Shown piece after piece: positions 23,749 to 35,409 of a stretch of DNA of 64,000 nt (positions within the stretch are counted from its first letter, which is position 1; each line of letters starts with the position of its first letter). The position numbers were made by a program, and so were the translations under genes. Below the pieces are notes generated by a model, which was not told the DNA's origin, did no database searches, and worked only from the letters and a program-made list of their open reading frames with translations. Location of the stretch: contig NC_083601.1 in NCBI RefSeq assembly GCF_029168945.1, positions 31,485,660 to 31,549,659 on the forward strand, in the 5' to 3' direction. This stretch comes from Cannabis sativa. Its lineage: Eukaryota > Streptophyta > Magnoliopsida > Rosales > Cannabaceae.

Positions 23749-25802
23749 GACAAAGTCCATGATTTGGTGGGCTCATGCGTCAGAGAGATGCCACGTAGGA
23801 TGCTTTCTGGATGTCTCTTGGCACCTCTTCATCTATCCTTTCTAAATTACCTCATGAGGGTATCCGTATATACGCCCTGATGGATCTTTCATCTTTTGGG
23901 AAAAAACTGTTTTTTCCAGACTAAAGTGGTCCGACTTTATAGTGTCTATAAGTTGGGCTTGCATTTGGATTCAGAAAAGTAGTTCAATTTTGCTGTTGGT
24001 TTGTTTATTAACTTGATTGGACCTGAGAATGGACTCGTCTTAGCTAATTTTAGGTATTGAAAATACACGTGTTACAAAGTGTTTTAATTTAGAGTTCACA
24101 CATTGGAAAAAATGAATGTATATTATATACATGTTTAAAAAATTTATTTGAATTAAATTATTTATTTTTATTAATGTGGATTAAATAGGTGAAAAATAAG
24201 ATGATATAATCTTATGAGTTGAATGTTGAGAGTAATGATTGGTCATTTGTTCAAAGAACATTTTTTAAGGAAAGTATCTTAATTAGTCAAAGCCATCTAT
24301 AATAAAATAACAATTAACAACTCACAATGGAAAATGACTTTTTTACTTCTTTCTTATTAGGCAGCTATAGCTAGTAGAATCATGGTGATCAATCTTGTAT
24401 CAAAACACTTAAACATGTTGTCGTCTAATTAAGCTAAATTTTCTAATCCATTAATGCTATAATTAAGATAATATTTTAATTAATCATTTTAAAAATAAAC
24501 TATAATTTATTGGTAATATATTTACTTATGACAATATATACCTTTTATGTTTTTTCAAAGCATTATGCAAAATCTCTAATTTGTGTTTGCCGAGGCTATT
24601 TTTGACATTAATCCATTGTATTTTAATTTAATTAAAAACACTTCCTAGAAGTTCTATATTTAACACTTGCAAAGAAAAAATGAATTAATGTGTCAAAATC
24701 GTAGTTATTATTCTAGTTGAAAAGCAAACCTCCAACTTATGAATATATTTATGCCTGATGTTTTCATGAAAAAACATGCCAAAGGTAATTAAACAACAAC
24801 TTTTGATATAAATAAATAAATATATAATATATTTAAATTTGTTTGATAATTTAAAAGGAAAGTACTAGAAATTTCCCTACAATTTCTTTATTATTATTAT
24901 TATTTTAAAGGAAAATCAATCTTGATTTAACTTCCAAATTCAGCCACCAACTAATGAAGTAAATTAATTGGGGCATCCCCCAAATTAAACTTATGATCAT
25001 GATATAAAATGGAACTTTAACGAATTCATGAGCAACCAACCACGACTTTACAAAACAAAATGACATATATCTCAAATCAACAAGCATCGATTTACATTCT
25101 TGAATTACAATACCAAACAAAGATATCACTGCACCATTGTTAAACAATCGATCTACACCAGGGTCTTGTCTGTTGACTTTTCAGCAAACTCAACACTTCT
25201 TGAACTCACATGGCTTTAGCTAAGCCCACTTTCACTATATATGCGTAAAAAGTTTGGTACACCCTTCTACTAATAAGTCATGTGAATCTCGGGCAATAAT
25301 TCCCAAACCATATCTCATATCTTCTTAAAACAAAATCGCATCTACATTAACTTTAATATTATTTGCTTGTTGTAAAATTCAATACTATTCTCCATTACTC
25401 ATATGTAAATCAAACCATGAAGACTCTATTTGAGAGTTTTGAGCGTTCCTTCATTAATCAAGATAATTTTAGTTATGAGCATCCCACAATTTAGTTATTA
25501 TTTTTTTTTTTGTTGTGATGATATCGAAGAGCTACTAAAACATTGTCTATAGTGTTTATGTTTTCACTAAATCTTTGTTTTTTATTTTTAATTAAGGTAG
25601 TTTGCGGTAAAACTATCTAATATTTTTTCTAGTAGCAAAAATACCTAAAATTTCAAAATATTGCATTCACATGCAACCAAATAATTTTTAAAATTTTAAT
25701 GAACATTTATAAAAAATAATTAAAAAAAATATAGAAAAATATAATAAAATCACCTAAACTAATTCAAAAAAAAATCACTTAAAAATATTCGAAAATGCTA
25801 AG
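23749..25802. other. Intergenic sequence, no feature recognised
   Basis: The first 250 bp after the MITE are less AT-rich, but no frame, RNA or transposon domain could be read. From 24050 on it is AT-rich. Confidence 0.45.
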
Positions 25803-26643
25803 TTATTAAAGGGTTGGATACTTTGAGAGAGGTTTCATGTTTCTATATGAATTGCTTGTGGATTGTCTGGATGTTCTTTCAAAGCTGGATATGGAAGAAT
25901 TTCTTGTGTTATGTTGGAGAATTTAGTATTATCGCAACACTTTTGTTCATGACAATAAGTTATTATCCGATGAGTTTGTTAATCAATGGGTTTTGAGTTT
26001 TCTTTGGCATTATCAAGATGTTCAATCTAATTTGGCTCTGGCTAGTCATGTGAAGCCAAGGGAGACTGTGGTTAGGCTCTCTAGTGATTCCACTGAGACT
26101 TTGAGGTTATGTGATTTTAATCTATTTGTGGATGTTGGTATCAATGAGGATCACGATTGTATGGGTCTTGGGGCGGTGGTGATAGACCGTGACAGGGTGG
26201 TTTTGTGTTCTTCGAGTGATTCAATGGCAGCCTCCTTTCATCCTCATGTGGCGGAGGCAACACTCTCTTAAATGGGTATTGCTATTGTGTCGTCGTTTGG
26301 GGGTACAACTCCATTATTGTTTTATTAGTCTTTGTCTTGTCCAAACTATTAATAACAAGAATAAATATCAAATTGAATTTCATATTACTGTTCATGATAT
26401 TTTACATGTTTGGTCTTCTTTCTCTTTTATTTCTTTTATTCATTGTAAAAGGACTCAAAATGTTAGATTCATTCTCTTACACGTTTGGCTTTATGCATTG
26501 ACTCTTCTCGAGTTTGGTGGCTTGGTTTGCCTCATTGCCTCTAATCCTAGGCTATTTTGTAGTAAGTTTTTATTTTTGGATTTTTTGCTTTTAAATAGAA
26601 CTCTCCTTCCGTTAAAAAAAAATCATAGAAATCTTTTATTAAA
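25803..26643 (+). mobile_element. 5'-truncated LINE with RNase H-like domain remnant and poly-A tail
   Basis: Two neighbouring frames (25814-25996, 25993-26271) read as the end of a plant L1-type ORF2. First comes a WIW...F block like the segment before the C-terminal RNase H-like domain, then FVDVGI followed by GLGAVVIDRD, VVLCSS and HVAEATLS. These match the opening strands of that RVT_3 domain (VDA, GxGxVxRD, AEA). A stop follows HVAEATLS and several frameshifts are present. The copy ends in TTCCGTTAAAAAAAAA (to about 26622), typical of plant LINE 3' ends. An 8-bp TTATTAAA occurs at both 25803-25810 and 26636-26643 and could be the target duplication, though 13 bases separate it from the A run. 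Confidence 0.65.
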
Positions 26644-26929
26644 TTAAAATATATTTTTTTTACTAAAAAACGTTAAAAGAAAATTGAATAGGCTAAAATA
26701 CTATTCAAAGAAAAAAGATATATTAAAATATGTTCATACAATAAAAAGATATTCACTTAATAGTTATATATAATATTAAGACTATGGTTTAATTTTATGG
26801 TTAATTTAGCGCTATAATAGCTATTGTATATATTTTCCTACAATTTTAGTGATTTTATACGTTAAAATATATTTTTAAGTTTTTTAAAATTATTTAGGTA
26901 GTAAAGGAGTAAAGTTTACAACCTAAAAG

Positions 26930-27260
26930 TTTTAATATGCTTATAACGTTTTAAAATTACAAAAATATATTTTTTCAGTAAAAAGTAAGAAAACAATTAA
27001 AAATAACGAGAAACCAATCTCACGATATAATTATAAATAAACTATAAAACAATCAAACGAATTAGAAATACAACTTCGTGACAACTATAATACAACTATA
27101 AATAAATTAAAAACAACTAAAAAAACAGTTTATTATTTTTGCTGAAGAAGTTTTTTGTAAATAAAAAAATTCAATGCGTCAAAATGAAAAAAAAAATCAT
27201 GTTGACATATTTTTGTAATTTTTTCAATTTTTTTTTTTGTCTATTATGTAAATTTTTCTT
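26930..27260. repeat. AT-rich dispersed repeat, copy 2
   Basis: Same motif order as 13481-13840: AAAATTACAAAAATAT, ATAAATAAACTATAAAAC blocks, then GTTGACATATTTTTGT and CTATTATGTAAATTTT. Confidence 0.5.
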
Positions 27261-27433
27261 ATTTATTTAGTACTATTATCATTTAGAACAATAAAAATAA
27301 ATTACCAACTTTATTTTTTCTCTAAAAATAAATAAATAATTTACAAGAATATTATGTTTTATAATAAAATAATAAGTCTTTATATATATTGCCTCTCAAA
27401 AAAAATCTTTCTATATACATTGTTTTGAGTTAC

Positions 27434-28053
27434 ATAGGATATGCGCGGGCGTTCAGGTACCCGCCCTTAATGGGACAAGGGTGGGGGTTGACTTAGCGGG
27501 GATGGGTATAGATTTAAATATTCATACCCGAATCAATAACAATGTGGGGGAATAGATACTTGCTCTGATATGATATATATTCTATATATATTTAAGCTTT
27601 AAAATCTTAAATACTACAATTAAAATAACTTCATGATTTAGGTTTTTTATTGATTATAATATGAGAAATTTTAGTTTTCATAAAAATGCCTACGGTGATG
27701 CATATTAATAATCACACTTAACTGCTTTAAAAAAATGACACTTAACTATTTATTTTCGATTACCAATTTTGTATTTACTAACTTCATTTACTATACACAC
27801 TATTCCACTTATGTTTATTTTTATACTAAGTTTTCATGATTGTTTTTTTTTTAAATTCTCTTTGAGACATTATTTTTTAAAAATATATATTTGTAATGGG
27901 TACTTGATGGGAATCATCCCCTGTCGGGTAATTCACGCCTCGTTCCCGCTGTAATTTGAACGGGTATTGGAGCAGGTATGAAGTGAATTTAGGAAGTGGG
28001 TATGGAGGTAGGGGAGTAATCCCCGTACCCGTCCCGCCCCGTTTACATTCCTA
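27434..28053. mobile_element. Possible decayed DNA element with GGGTACCCG-type ends
   Basis: The left end is GCGGGCGTTCAGGTACCCGC. The right end has CCCCGTACCCGTCCCGCCCC followed by CATTCCTA, resembling hAT-like plant repeats whose ends are G-rich. The ends are only loosely complementary and no 8-bp duplication was found, so the boundaries are uncertain. Confidence 0.35.
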
Positions 28054-28769
28054 ATTCGATCCCATAAATCCCCACCTCCCTTCCCCATACGCACTTTCAA
28101 TATCTTTTATGACCACTTGAGCTAGTATAAATATTAACTAAATTAGGTCGGTTATTTTAATTCAGTTATTTTTTAATATTAAATTATCTAGTAATTTAAT
28201 AAAATATATTTTTCTACACATTTCCTAAATATTGGTTAAGGGTAGTTTACCTTGGAGTTGGGAGGAGAGGGAAATAAGGGCCTTGTCTTACTCTTATTGG
28301 AGATTGAGTGTGTGTAGGATTTCATTCAAATATGTTGGCCTGCCTTTTTCAATGTTTCTATAAGTTATGATGTTGAACTTTGAACTCTCTCTCTCCCTCT
28401 CTCCCTCTAAAAATGAATGTTACACACAACAATCTACCTTTTCTTACTCAAATTGTTTGGTCCATTTCTTTTTCTTTATCGGCACAAATAATTAAAATAT
28501 AAATATAAATAACCAATTTAATCCTCACACCTGTAACTTTATAAATGTAGCTATATCATGATATATGTTTAGTTATTTGTTTTCTTTCTATTTATTTATA
28601 TAATTATGACGTACGGCACTCCTTTTTTCATTCTTCTTGTTCATTATTTAGTATGTTGATTATTATATGCACATTGTTTGAGCCAAAATAAATAATGGAA
28701 TGAACATTACATTAGTGTGTGTTTAAGAAGATTTGCATCTTATGATTGGACTTGATTTTATAATTGTGA

Positions 28770-29798
28770 TTTATTTAGAGAAATTTGATAATTTGCTTAA
28801 AAATTGTGCATAATCTTTTAGTATGCCACATTAAAATACATAAAAATTTAATACTTTAAAATTAATTAAATCTCAAAATACTCTCCTCATTCCTTTTCTC
28901 TTTCTTTCAGCCCTCTCCCCCTTTCTCTCTAACTCTCACCAAACCCAACAGATACCCACGACCACGACCAGACCGAACTGGACCCTGACCAAACCCACGA
29001 CCACCGCACCACCTCTGACAAAACCCACTCTAAAAACAAAACGTAGGACAAAATCGAAGAGGATATCGCAAAACCACAGAGAAATCGTGAAACCCAAACC
29101 TTTAAATCTATGAGCTCAACCACCCCGAAACCCCCAAAACTCCTGAAACCCTACCCATCGTTAGAGTTCTCGATTCACTTGTTTTCTATATTTTTTTTCT
29201 AGTTTTTAACAATGTCGCAAAACATCGCTTAATGTCGACATATCGCAAAACATCACTGAATGTCTCTAATTCACAACATTGCGAAACACATCGCTAAATG
29301 TCGCGAAATCTTACTCAAGTTTTCACGATGATTAGCAATGTGTTGTGCATTTTTTAGTCTCATATCATAAATATATCACTAATATCATCGCTAAACATTG
29401 CTAAATATATTTTGCTAAATATCACAAATCATTGCTAAACTTCATCCCTAACCTCAAATTTGTTCTATCATCACAAATACATCGCTAAATATTGTAAAAA
29501 ACTAGAAAACTAGAAGAAATAAATGTAAAAAACGAGAGAGAGCGTGAGAGAAGACGATGACGACGAGACCTTAAGACTGGGGTTTTGGGTCTGTGTGTTC
29601 GACGATAGGGGTGCTGAGTCGCGCGGGATTAACGTCGGAAAATGAGAGAGTTAGAGAGAAGTTTTTTTTTTTGAAATATAAGGATATTTTTGGGAGGAAA
29701 AGATATTAAAAGTATATATATACTATTTCTAATTGGGTGGTATATCAAAACAACATGTTTTACATTTAAGCATAGTAAGCTAAATTTTTCTTTATTTA
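28770..29798. mobile_element. Mutator-like non-autonomous element, 1.0 kb
   Basis: TTTATTTA occurs at 28770-28777 and again at 29791-29798. Between them (28778-29790) the ends are long, imperfect inverted repeats of about 50 bp: the left reads GAGAAATTTGATAATTTGC and the complement of the right reads GAAAAATTTAGCTTACTATG, and both continue with TTTTAGTATGCCAC-like and GATATACCAC-like sequence. The interior is far more C/G-rich (CT-rich block at 28890-28940, ACCACGACC block at 28955-29010, GACGATGACGACGAG near 29550) and holds decayed repeats of AACATCGCTAAATGTCGC type at about 29210-29500. No transposase is present. Long inverted ends with a duplication of 8-9 bp suggest a Mutator-like element. 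Confidence 0.6.
29210..29500. repeat. Decayed short tandem repeat (CATCGCTAAATGTCGCAAA-like)
   Basis: At least eight imperfect copies of CATCGCTAAATGTCGC, CATCACTGAATGTC or CATTGCTAAATAT follow each other, with several CGAAA/GCAAAA variants, inside the Mutator-like element. Confidence 0.6.
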
Positions 29799-29859
29799 TT
29801 CCTTTTTTCCTATATGGGATATATATAAAGCGTCAACAATGTACTACATCAATGAGAAT

Positions 29860-30235
29860 TATTAATTAGGCTAATTAGAATTTTTACTCTGAATTTTGAC
29901 ATGTAACAAATCATGTCCCTTAAATTTTTTTAGCCGTTAAAAAACTATTGAGATTGTTGAATTTAAGGATTTTTTTTTTCCAATTTTAGTAGGAAAGTCT
30001 AACATAGATGAAAGTTCAAGGGGCTTGATTTGGTACATGTAAAAGTTCGAGGGGCAAAGTTTGGTAGATATCAAAGTCTAGGGAGTATGATTTAGTATAT
30101 GGATAATTACAGAATTAGTAAAATTAAATAAAATTGGACAAAAGTCCTTAAATTTAACAATCTTAATAAAAAAATTAACGACTAAAAAAAATTCAGGAAA
30201 TATGATTTGTTACATGTCAAAGAGCCTATTAATTA
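29860..30235. mobile_element. Mutator-like MITE with perfect 9-bp target duplication
   Basis: The element is 29869-30226 (358 bp), starting GGCT and ending AGCC. It is flanked by a perfect 9-bp duplication TATTAATTA (29860-29868 and 30227-30235). The arms are complementary over about 90 bp: TTTGACATGTAACAAATCAT on the left versus its complement on the right, and TTTAAGGA versus TCCTTAAA blocks further in. A 9-bp duplication is the mark of Mutator-type transposases. There is no coding content. Confidence 0.82.
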
Positions 30236-32355
30236 ATATTTAAAGAAAAAATTACATTTGAATACGGTTACTTGAATGGTAAATATAATTAATTATATAT
30301 TTAATTTTTATAAATTTATTTACAAATATCTAGCAGGTTTATAAATTAGAATTATTACATAGAAAATATAAATTGACATTTTATTTATAAAAATATATTT
30401 ATAAGGTATAGGCAACATTTCTACCTTTTATATGATTTTAATTACCAAAATACCACTTACACTATCACTTACACAATCAAACAATCGTTACAGGTTGGTT
30501 GCGCGGTGGTTGCATCAGATGAAGGTTTCAATCAGACGATGGTTGCAGGGTGATTGGCCGAAGGTTTCAATCAGACGAAAATTTCTGGGTGGTTGGCCGA
30601 AGGTTGCATCAGACGGAAGTTTCAATCAGACGAAATAACTATTAACAAAATATTTATGCAACTGTTGTGAAACATTAAAAATCAAAACTGTGTTTCCACG
30701 TACGTAACTCTATCTACATGTCTCTTTATGATTTAATATGAACAAATTTACTATTAGAAATTTAGAAAACAACAAAAATACACCAGGATAAATATTTTAC
30801 TATATAGTGTTGATGTAATTTTTTTTGGATTATACTTGAGTTGGATCGTTTGGGAACTCCATATCAACTTTTTGAGATATGCTTTTCATGGATTTGAAAA
30901 TTGAAGTCACGACATTAGTTCTATGCAAATTAAACTGGATTTTCGGTTGAAGTTTAGTTTCGTAGTAGTTTTTCTACACTTTTTTTATGACTTCGAAACA
31001 GTCCATGTTTTGATTGATTCTGGTTGTCTTTTCAGGTGAAGTTGCCGAAATTAATGGTGGTTCTTTTTCTAGTTGAATTTTTATTTCAGTTGTATTGGGT
31101 TGGTTGCGCGATGGTTGCGTGATAGTTGCCTAGAAAGCATGAATTCTGGGTTAAAGTGTGTGGAAGTGGTATTTATGTAATTTTTTTTATTTGAACTGTA
31201 TATTTGTTTATTTGGCCAGCTAGAAATATTTTTGTAATATCTGTTAATCTGTATATATAATTATATATTATAGGATTTTCTGTTTTCATATGTTTTTCCT
31301 AAAAATATTTTTAAAAGTTTTTTTTAATTAAATTGAGTTATAAGTTAATTATGAATGGTGATATATGCATTCCAAAAATGTATTTTAAATAAACAGATAA
31401 ATCAAGATGAAAATATGAAGACAATTTTAATAAACATTAATATTTTATCAATCTTTTTTCTTCTTACACAATGTCAATAGTGATCCTATAAAAAAAATAA
31501 AATTATAAATGCGCACTCGTGATTAATCATTATTCATATATTCTTTTTATTTATCTCTATATACTAAGAATAAAATGTTAAATAAGCTATATATACCATT
31601 AAAAAAAATTATATATATATATCATATTTTTATTATTTATATACAAAAAAAATAAAGGAAGAAAAAAGAAATGTAATAGGACCAAGCTAATTAATTAATA
31701 TGTATATGCCTGCACATTATTGTAACTTTTATTTTTAATTGGAGAATAAGATTATATTCTCAAAACTTGCTTTCTCTAAAAGTCAAGAAAGTTTAAATTG
31801 TAATAATTAATTGCAATTAAAAGTCCCTAAAGTGATTAAACTGCTATGTTTTATTTTTTCCTATGAACTTAAATATAATATAGCTTATGGCGTACTTAAG
31901 TTCTCAAGCATGCCTATAATGTTAAAGTGAAACAAGATTATATTGTTGTATAGTGGGGACCATAAATTAAAGAGCTTGAGAATTTTCCTTTAATTACCAT
32001 TATTATTTTGGTAGAATTCAAGATATTTATATAATTTTAAATTTATTATATATTATATGACCTTATTTCCACTCATTAACACTTTTTTTTTTCTTTTTTT
32101 CTTTTTTTTGTAGAGATTAGGTGGTGTAAAGGGTTGATAATTTTGGACATCACGTACCGAGTTATCAAGTATAGAAGCATTATAATTTATCCTCTCTAAA
32201 GTTTAAAAACACAAAGAGCACCTCCAAAAACAGACTCACCCACTTATATCACAATGGGTTTATATAGCTGCCATTGATCAACAAAAACTTATACTTAAAA
32301 AAATTAGTTTTATTTTATTTTATTTAATAATTAAAGGCCAAAAAAAATATATATT
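30236..32355. other. AT-rich intergenic sequence with one minisatellite
   Basis: Apart from the minisatellite at 30490-30640 nothing is recognised. A second, shorter GGTTGGTTGCGCG(A/G)TGGTTGC block occurs at about 31096-31125, so the minisatellite sequence may belong to a longer decayed element spanning 30490-31140. Confidence 0.4.
30490..30640. repeat. Minisatellite of TTTCAATCAGACGA / GGTTGGCCGAAGG units
   Basis: TCAGACGA or TCAGATGA occurs five times at 25-40 bp intervals, alternating with GGTTGCA and TTGGCCGAAGGTT. Units are imperfect and mixed in order. Confidence 0.65.
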
Positions 32356-34593
32356 TGTAACGTCCCCGCTTCAAGCCTCCATTGGGCCCTTACGCCCACG
32401 GAATGTATGACTCTTATACACGAGTACGTCACTTTGGCTGCTTCATGGATCGACGACTGACCCACTGGAGACCCGACACCGAGTGTTTCCGGCGTGCTTT
32501 GTCCTCAGCCCGCACGCTTCACAGGGCTTCCCGGGAGGTCACCCATCCTTGAAATTACTTCCGAAGCCAACGAGCACGCTTAAGCGTGGAGTTCTTTCGT
32601 GATGGGCTACGCAGAAAAACAGATGCACCTTGTTGACATAGGTAGTACCAATCGATCCATTTTAAGCTACTCTTATTTGTGTAGTCCCGGCCACACACGG
32701 TCTCGGAATCATCCCCGCGCTTCCCCAGGGCGGTGTGGGATTGCACGAGCTACCGGTGTTTCCCTTTACGGATCACGGACTGCGAGCCCATCCTGATCAC
32801 CCACTTCAAGTCAGAGCGTCTCGTCGACCACCTTCCGGCTGGGTCGGGCTGCGATACCATTTGTAACGTCCGCTTCAAGCCTCGTGGGCCACTTACGCCC
32901 ACGGAATATGGCTTCTTATACACGAGTCGTCCTTTGCATTTCTTCATGGATCGACGGCGACCACTACGGACGACCAATGAGTGTTTCCGGCGTGCTTTGT
33001 CCTCGGCTCGCAGCTTCGCAGGAAAAGCTTCCCGGAGGTCACCCATCCTTGAAATTCTTTCAGCCCAGCACGGCACAGCTGTGGAGTTCTTTCGTGATAA
33101 TTTCTCAGAAAAACAGATGCACCTTGTGGCATAGGTAGTACCCGATCAATCCATTTAAGCTCTCTTGTTGTGTAGTCCACGGCTACAGCGATCTCGGGAA
33201 TCATCCACTTCCCAAGGCGGTGTGGGATTGCAAACACGGTGTTTCCGCGGATCACGGGACTCATATCACCGATATATTACGGTAGTGATCCGTGATCCAT
33301 GGAAGCCAAACTATCTGTCCCCGCCTTGGGCCAGTGGTCAGACTGGTAAATACGGGGTGGATACACGGGAAACTAAATGGACCGGATTGTACTTACTGTG
33401 TCCGACAAGGTGCATCTTATTTTCGGTGGCCGTCACGAAAGAGCTCCACGATTAAGCGTCTTTAGCTGGGTAATTTAAGGATGGGTGACCTCGCAGGGAA
33501 GTTTTCCGAAATGTGTGAGTGGGGGAATAGCTCGTGTTGTGCAGCAGGGCGATCTCGGTCCATGGGTGGCGTGCTGCTCGTGTATAGAAGCCATTATTAA
33601 GGTGGGTGGAAGAACCGATGGAGCAGGACGTTCTGAAATGGTATCGAGCCTTGACCCGGCCGAAGTGTAGTCGGCGAATCGAACCCGTAAGGTGGTATTG
33701 CGATCGACGGTCCGTGATCCCGTAAGAAATCACCGAATGCGTATGCAATCCCACATCGCTGAGAGTGGAAGTGGGATGATGACGTGTAGGTATGGGAACA
33801 CACGATTGAAGAGGGTTTAAATGGATTGATTGGCTACCTATGTCAACAGGTGCATCTTATTTTTCGGTAGCCCATCACGAAAAGAGCTCCACGGTCGATT
33901 AGCAGCTTGAGCAATTTCGAGGATGGTGCTTTCTGGGGAAGTTTTCCGGAAGCGTGTGAGTGAGAATAGCTGCCGGCAGAAACAGCTCGTGTTGTGCCGC
34001 GGGGTCGTCGTCAATCCATGGGCGCCCACAGTCGCGTCTCGTGTATAAAATAAATTACATTCCGTGGGCGTAAGGGCGTGGAGGGCTGAGCGGACGTTAC
34101 AAATGTTATCGAGCCTTGCCGTAGGAAGTGTGGTCGACGAGACGTGGACCCGTAAGGGGGTGATTGTGACGATGAGTAGTCCGTGATCCATAAGAGGAAA
34201 TCTTGGAGTAGGCTGTGCAATCCCATCGCACAGGGAAGGTCGAGTGGGATGATTCGAGGCTTGTAGGTATGGGACTACACGGTTGAAGAGGTTTAAATGG
34301 ATTGATTGGTCTTACTATGTCGTGAAGGTGCATCTTGTTTTTCGGTAGCCCATCACGAAAGAACTCCACAGTTAAGCGTGCTTGGCTTGGGAGCAATTTC
34401 AAGGATGGGTGACCTCCTGGGAAGTTTTCCCAGGAAGCGTGTGAGTGAGGACAAAGCACGCTGGAAACACTCGTGTTGGTCTGTAGGGTCAGTCGTCAAT
34501 CCATGAAGCAGCCAAAGTGACGTACTCGTGTATAAGAGTCATACATTCCGTGGGCGTAAGGGCCCAATGGAGGCTTGAAGCGGGGACGTTACA
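32356..34593. mobile_element. Palindromic cluster of five Cassandra-type LTRs
   Basis: Order from the left: minus-oriented LTR (32356 to about 32793), minus internal region, minus LTR (32862 to about 33270); then plus-oriented LTR (about 33277-33635), PBS and internal region, LTR (about 33700-34101), PBS and internal region, LTR (about 34166-34593). Primer-binding sites read ATACCA at 32855-32860 (minus) and TGGTATCGAGCC at 33639 (plus). Each LTR has the 5S-like domain, at about 32522-32631, 33017-33125, 33409-33515, 33849-33950 and 34326-34435. The outermost LTRs are well kept and end TGTAACGTCC...GGACGTTACA; the inner ones carry many small deletions. Flanks ATATT (left) and ATTTT (right) could be a one-mismatch 5-bp duplication. 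Open frames here are chance readings of the repeat. Confidence 0.82.
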
Positions 34594-35118
34594 ATTTTAT
34601 AATAATTAAGTTCTTATAAAATTAAATAAATTTAATAAAGGTTATTATAATTCTTGTTTAATATAGGTATAATTAAATATGTAATTTCTCAAATTAAAAA
34701 TTTTATAATTTTACGACTTACAAAGTCGCTAAATGGATATTTGCTCACAAGCTAAATAGTATGGTAAAGACCTCTACTATACCGATGAACATTATTTGTA
34801 ATGACGGTTAGGTCTAAATTTATTTATCTATTGACTAGTCTTTTTCAAAAAAAAAATATATACTCCTGTAAAGTAAAAATTTTGGGCTCATTAATACTGG
34901 CCCCCTCATCTGAAAATCTAGCTCATCCCTTTTAATACATCAATATATATGATATTATTTAATCACATATTTTTATCTCATAATTTTATAGTTAAATGTG
35001 TTTTTTATCGACTATTTCTCAATAACTTTGTAATTTCAAGTTACGGAAAATTTATAAAAGTAACAAGTTTTGTAACATATTTGAAACTTGGTTGAACATT
35101 CACACTTTTAAAATGTCA
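34594..35118. other. AT-rich intergenic sequence
   Basis: No frame, RNA gene or transposon end was recognised. Confidence 0.45.
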
Positions 35119-35409
35119 TGTTAGAGAGTCTCACATTGTTAATGTGTGGAAAGATAATAGAATATATAAGAGAAATGAGCTACCTCTCATTGCCAATTAG
35201 TTTTGAGATAAAACCTCATTCATTTTATTCCAAAACTTTAACATGGTATTAGAGCAAAACAAACCAAACAAACAAAAAATCTCTAACGACTATCCAACAA
35301 CAAAAAAAAATAAACCAATCAAGTAGAGCCGAAAAAAAGAGCTATCGAAAATCCATTACCAATTAATTTTAAAATAAAACTCCATTCATTTTATTCTCAA
35401 ATTCTAACA
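35119..35409 (+). mobile_element. Small TRIM-like element with 125-bp LTR
   Basis: A 125-bp LTR (35119-35243) starts TGTTAGAGAGTCTCACATTG and ends TTTAACA. A Met-tRNA-type primer-binding site follows at once (TGGTATTAGAGC, 35244-35255), then about 100 bp of A-rich interior. A 5'-truncated second LTR copy (about 35354-35409) ends TTCTAACA and repeats the CCATTCATTTTATTC segment. The size class and PBS fit TRIMs. The second LTR lacks its first 70 bp, so the copy is broken. Confidence 0.65.

Larger units (their letters stand above)
26644..28769. other. Intergenic, with an AT-rich repeat and a G/C-rich element remnant
   Basis: It contains the AT-rich dispersed repeat (26930-27260) and a remnant bounded by CCCGCCC-type ends (27434-28053). 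A CT-rich run is at about 28385-28410. Nothing else is recognisable. Confidence 0.45.

Noticed and set aside
23560..23880. 106-codon frame
   Set aside because: It starts inside the hAT MITE repeat array and crosses the element end, so it is a chance frame.
32555..34506. Many open frames of 60-133 codons on both strands
   Set aside because: They are readings of the GC-richer Cassandra LTRs; the same frames recur in each LTR and match no protein family.
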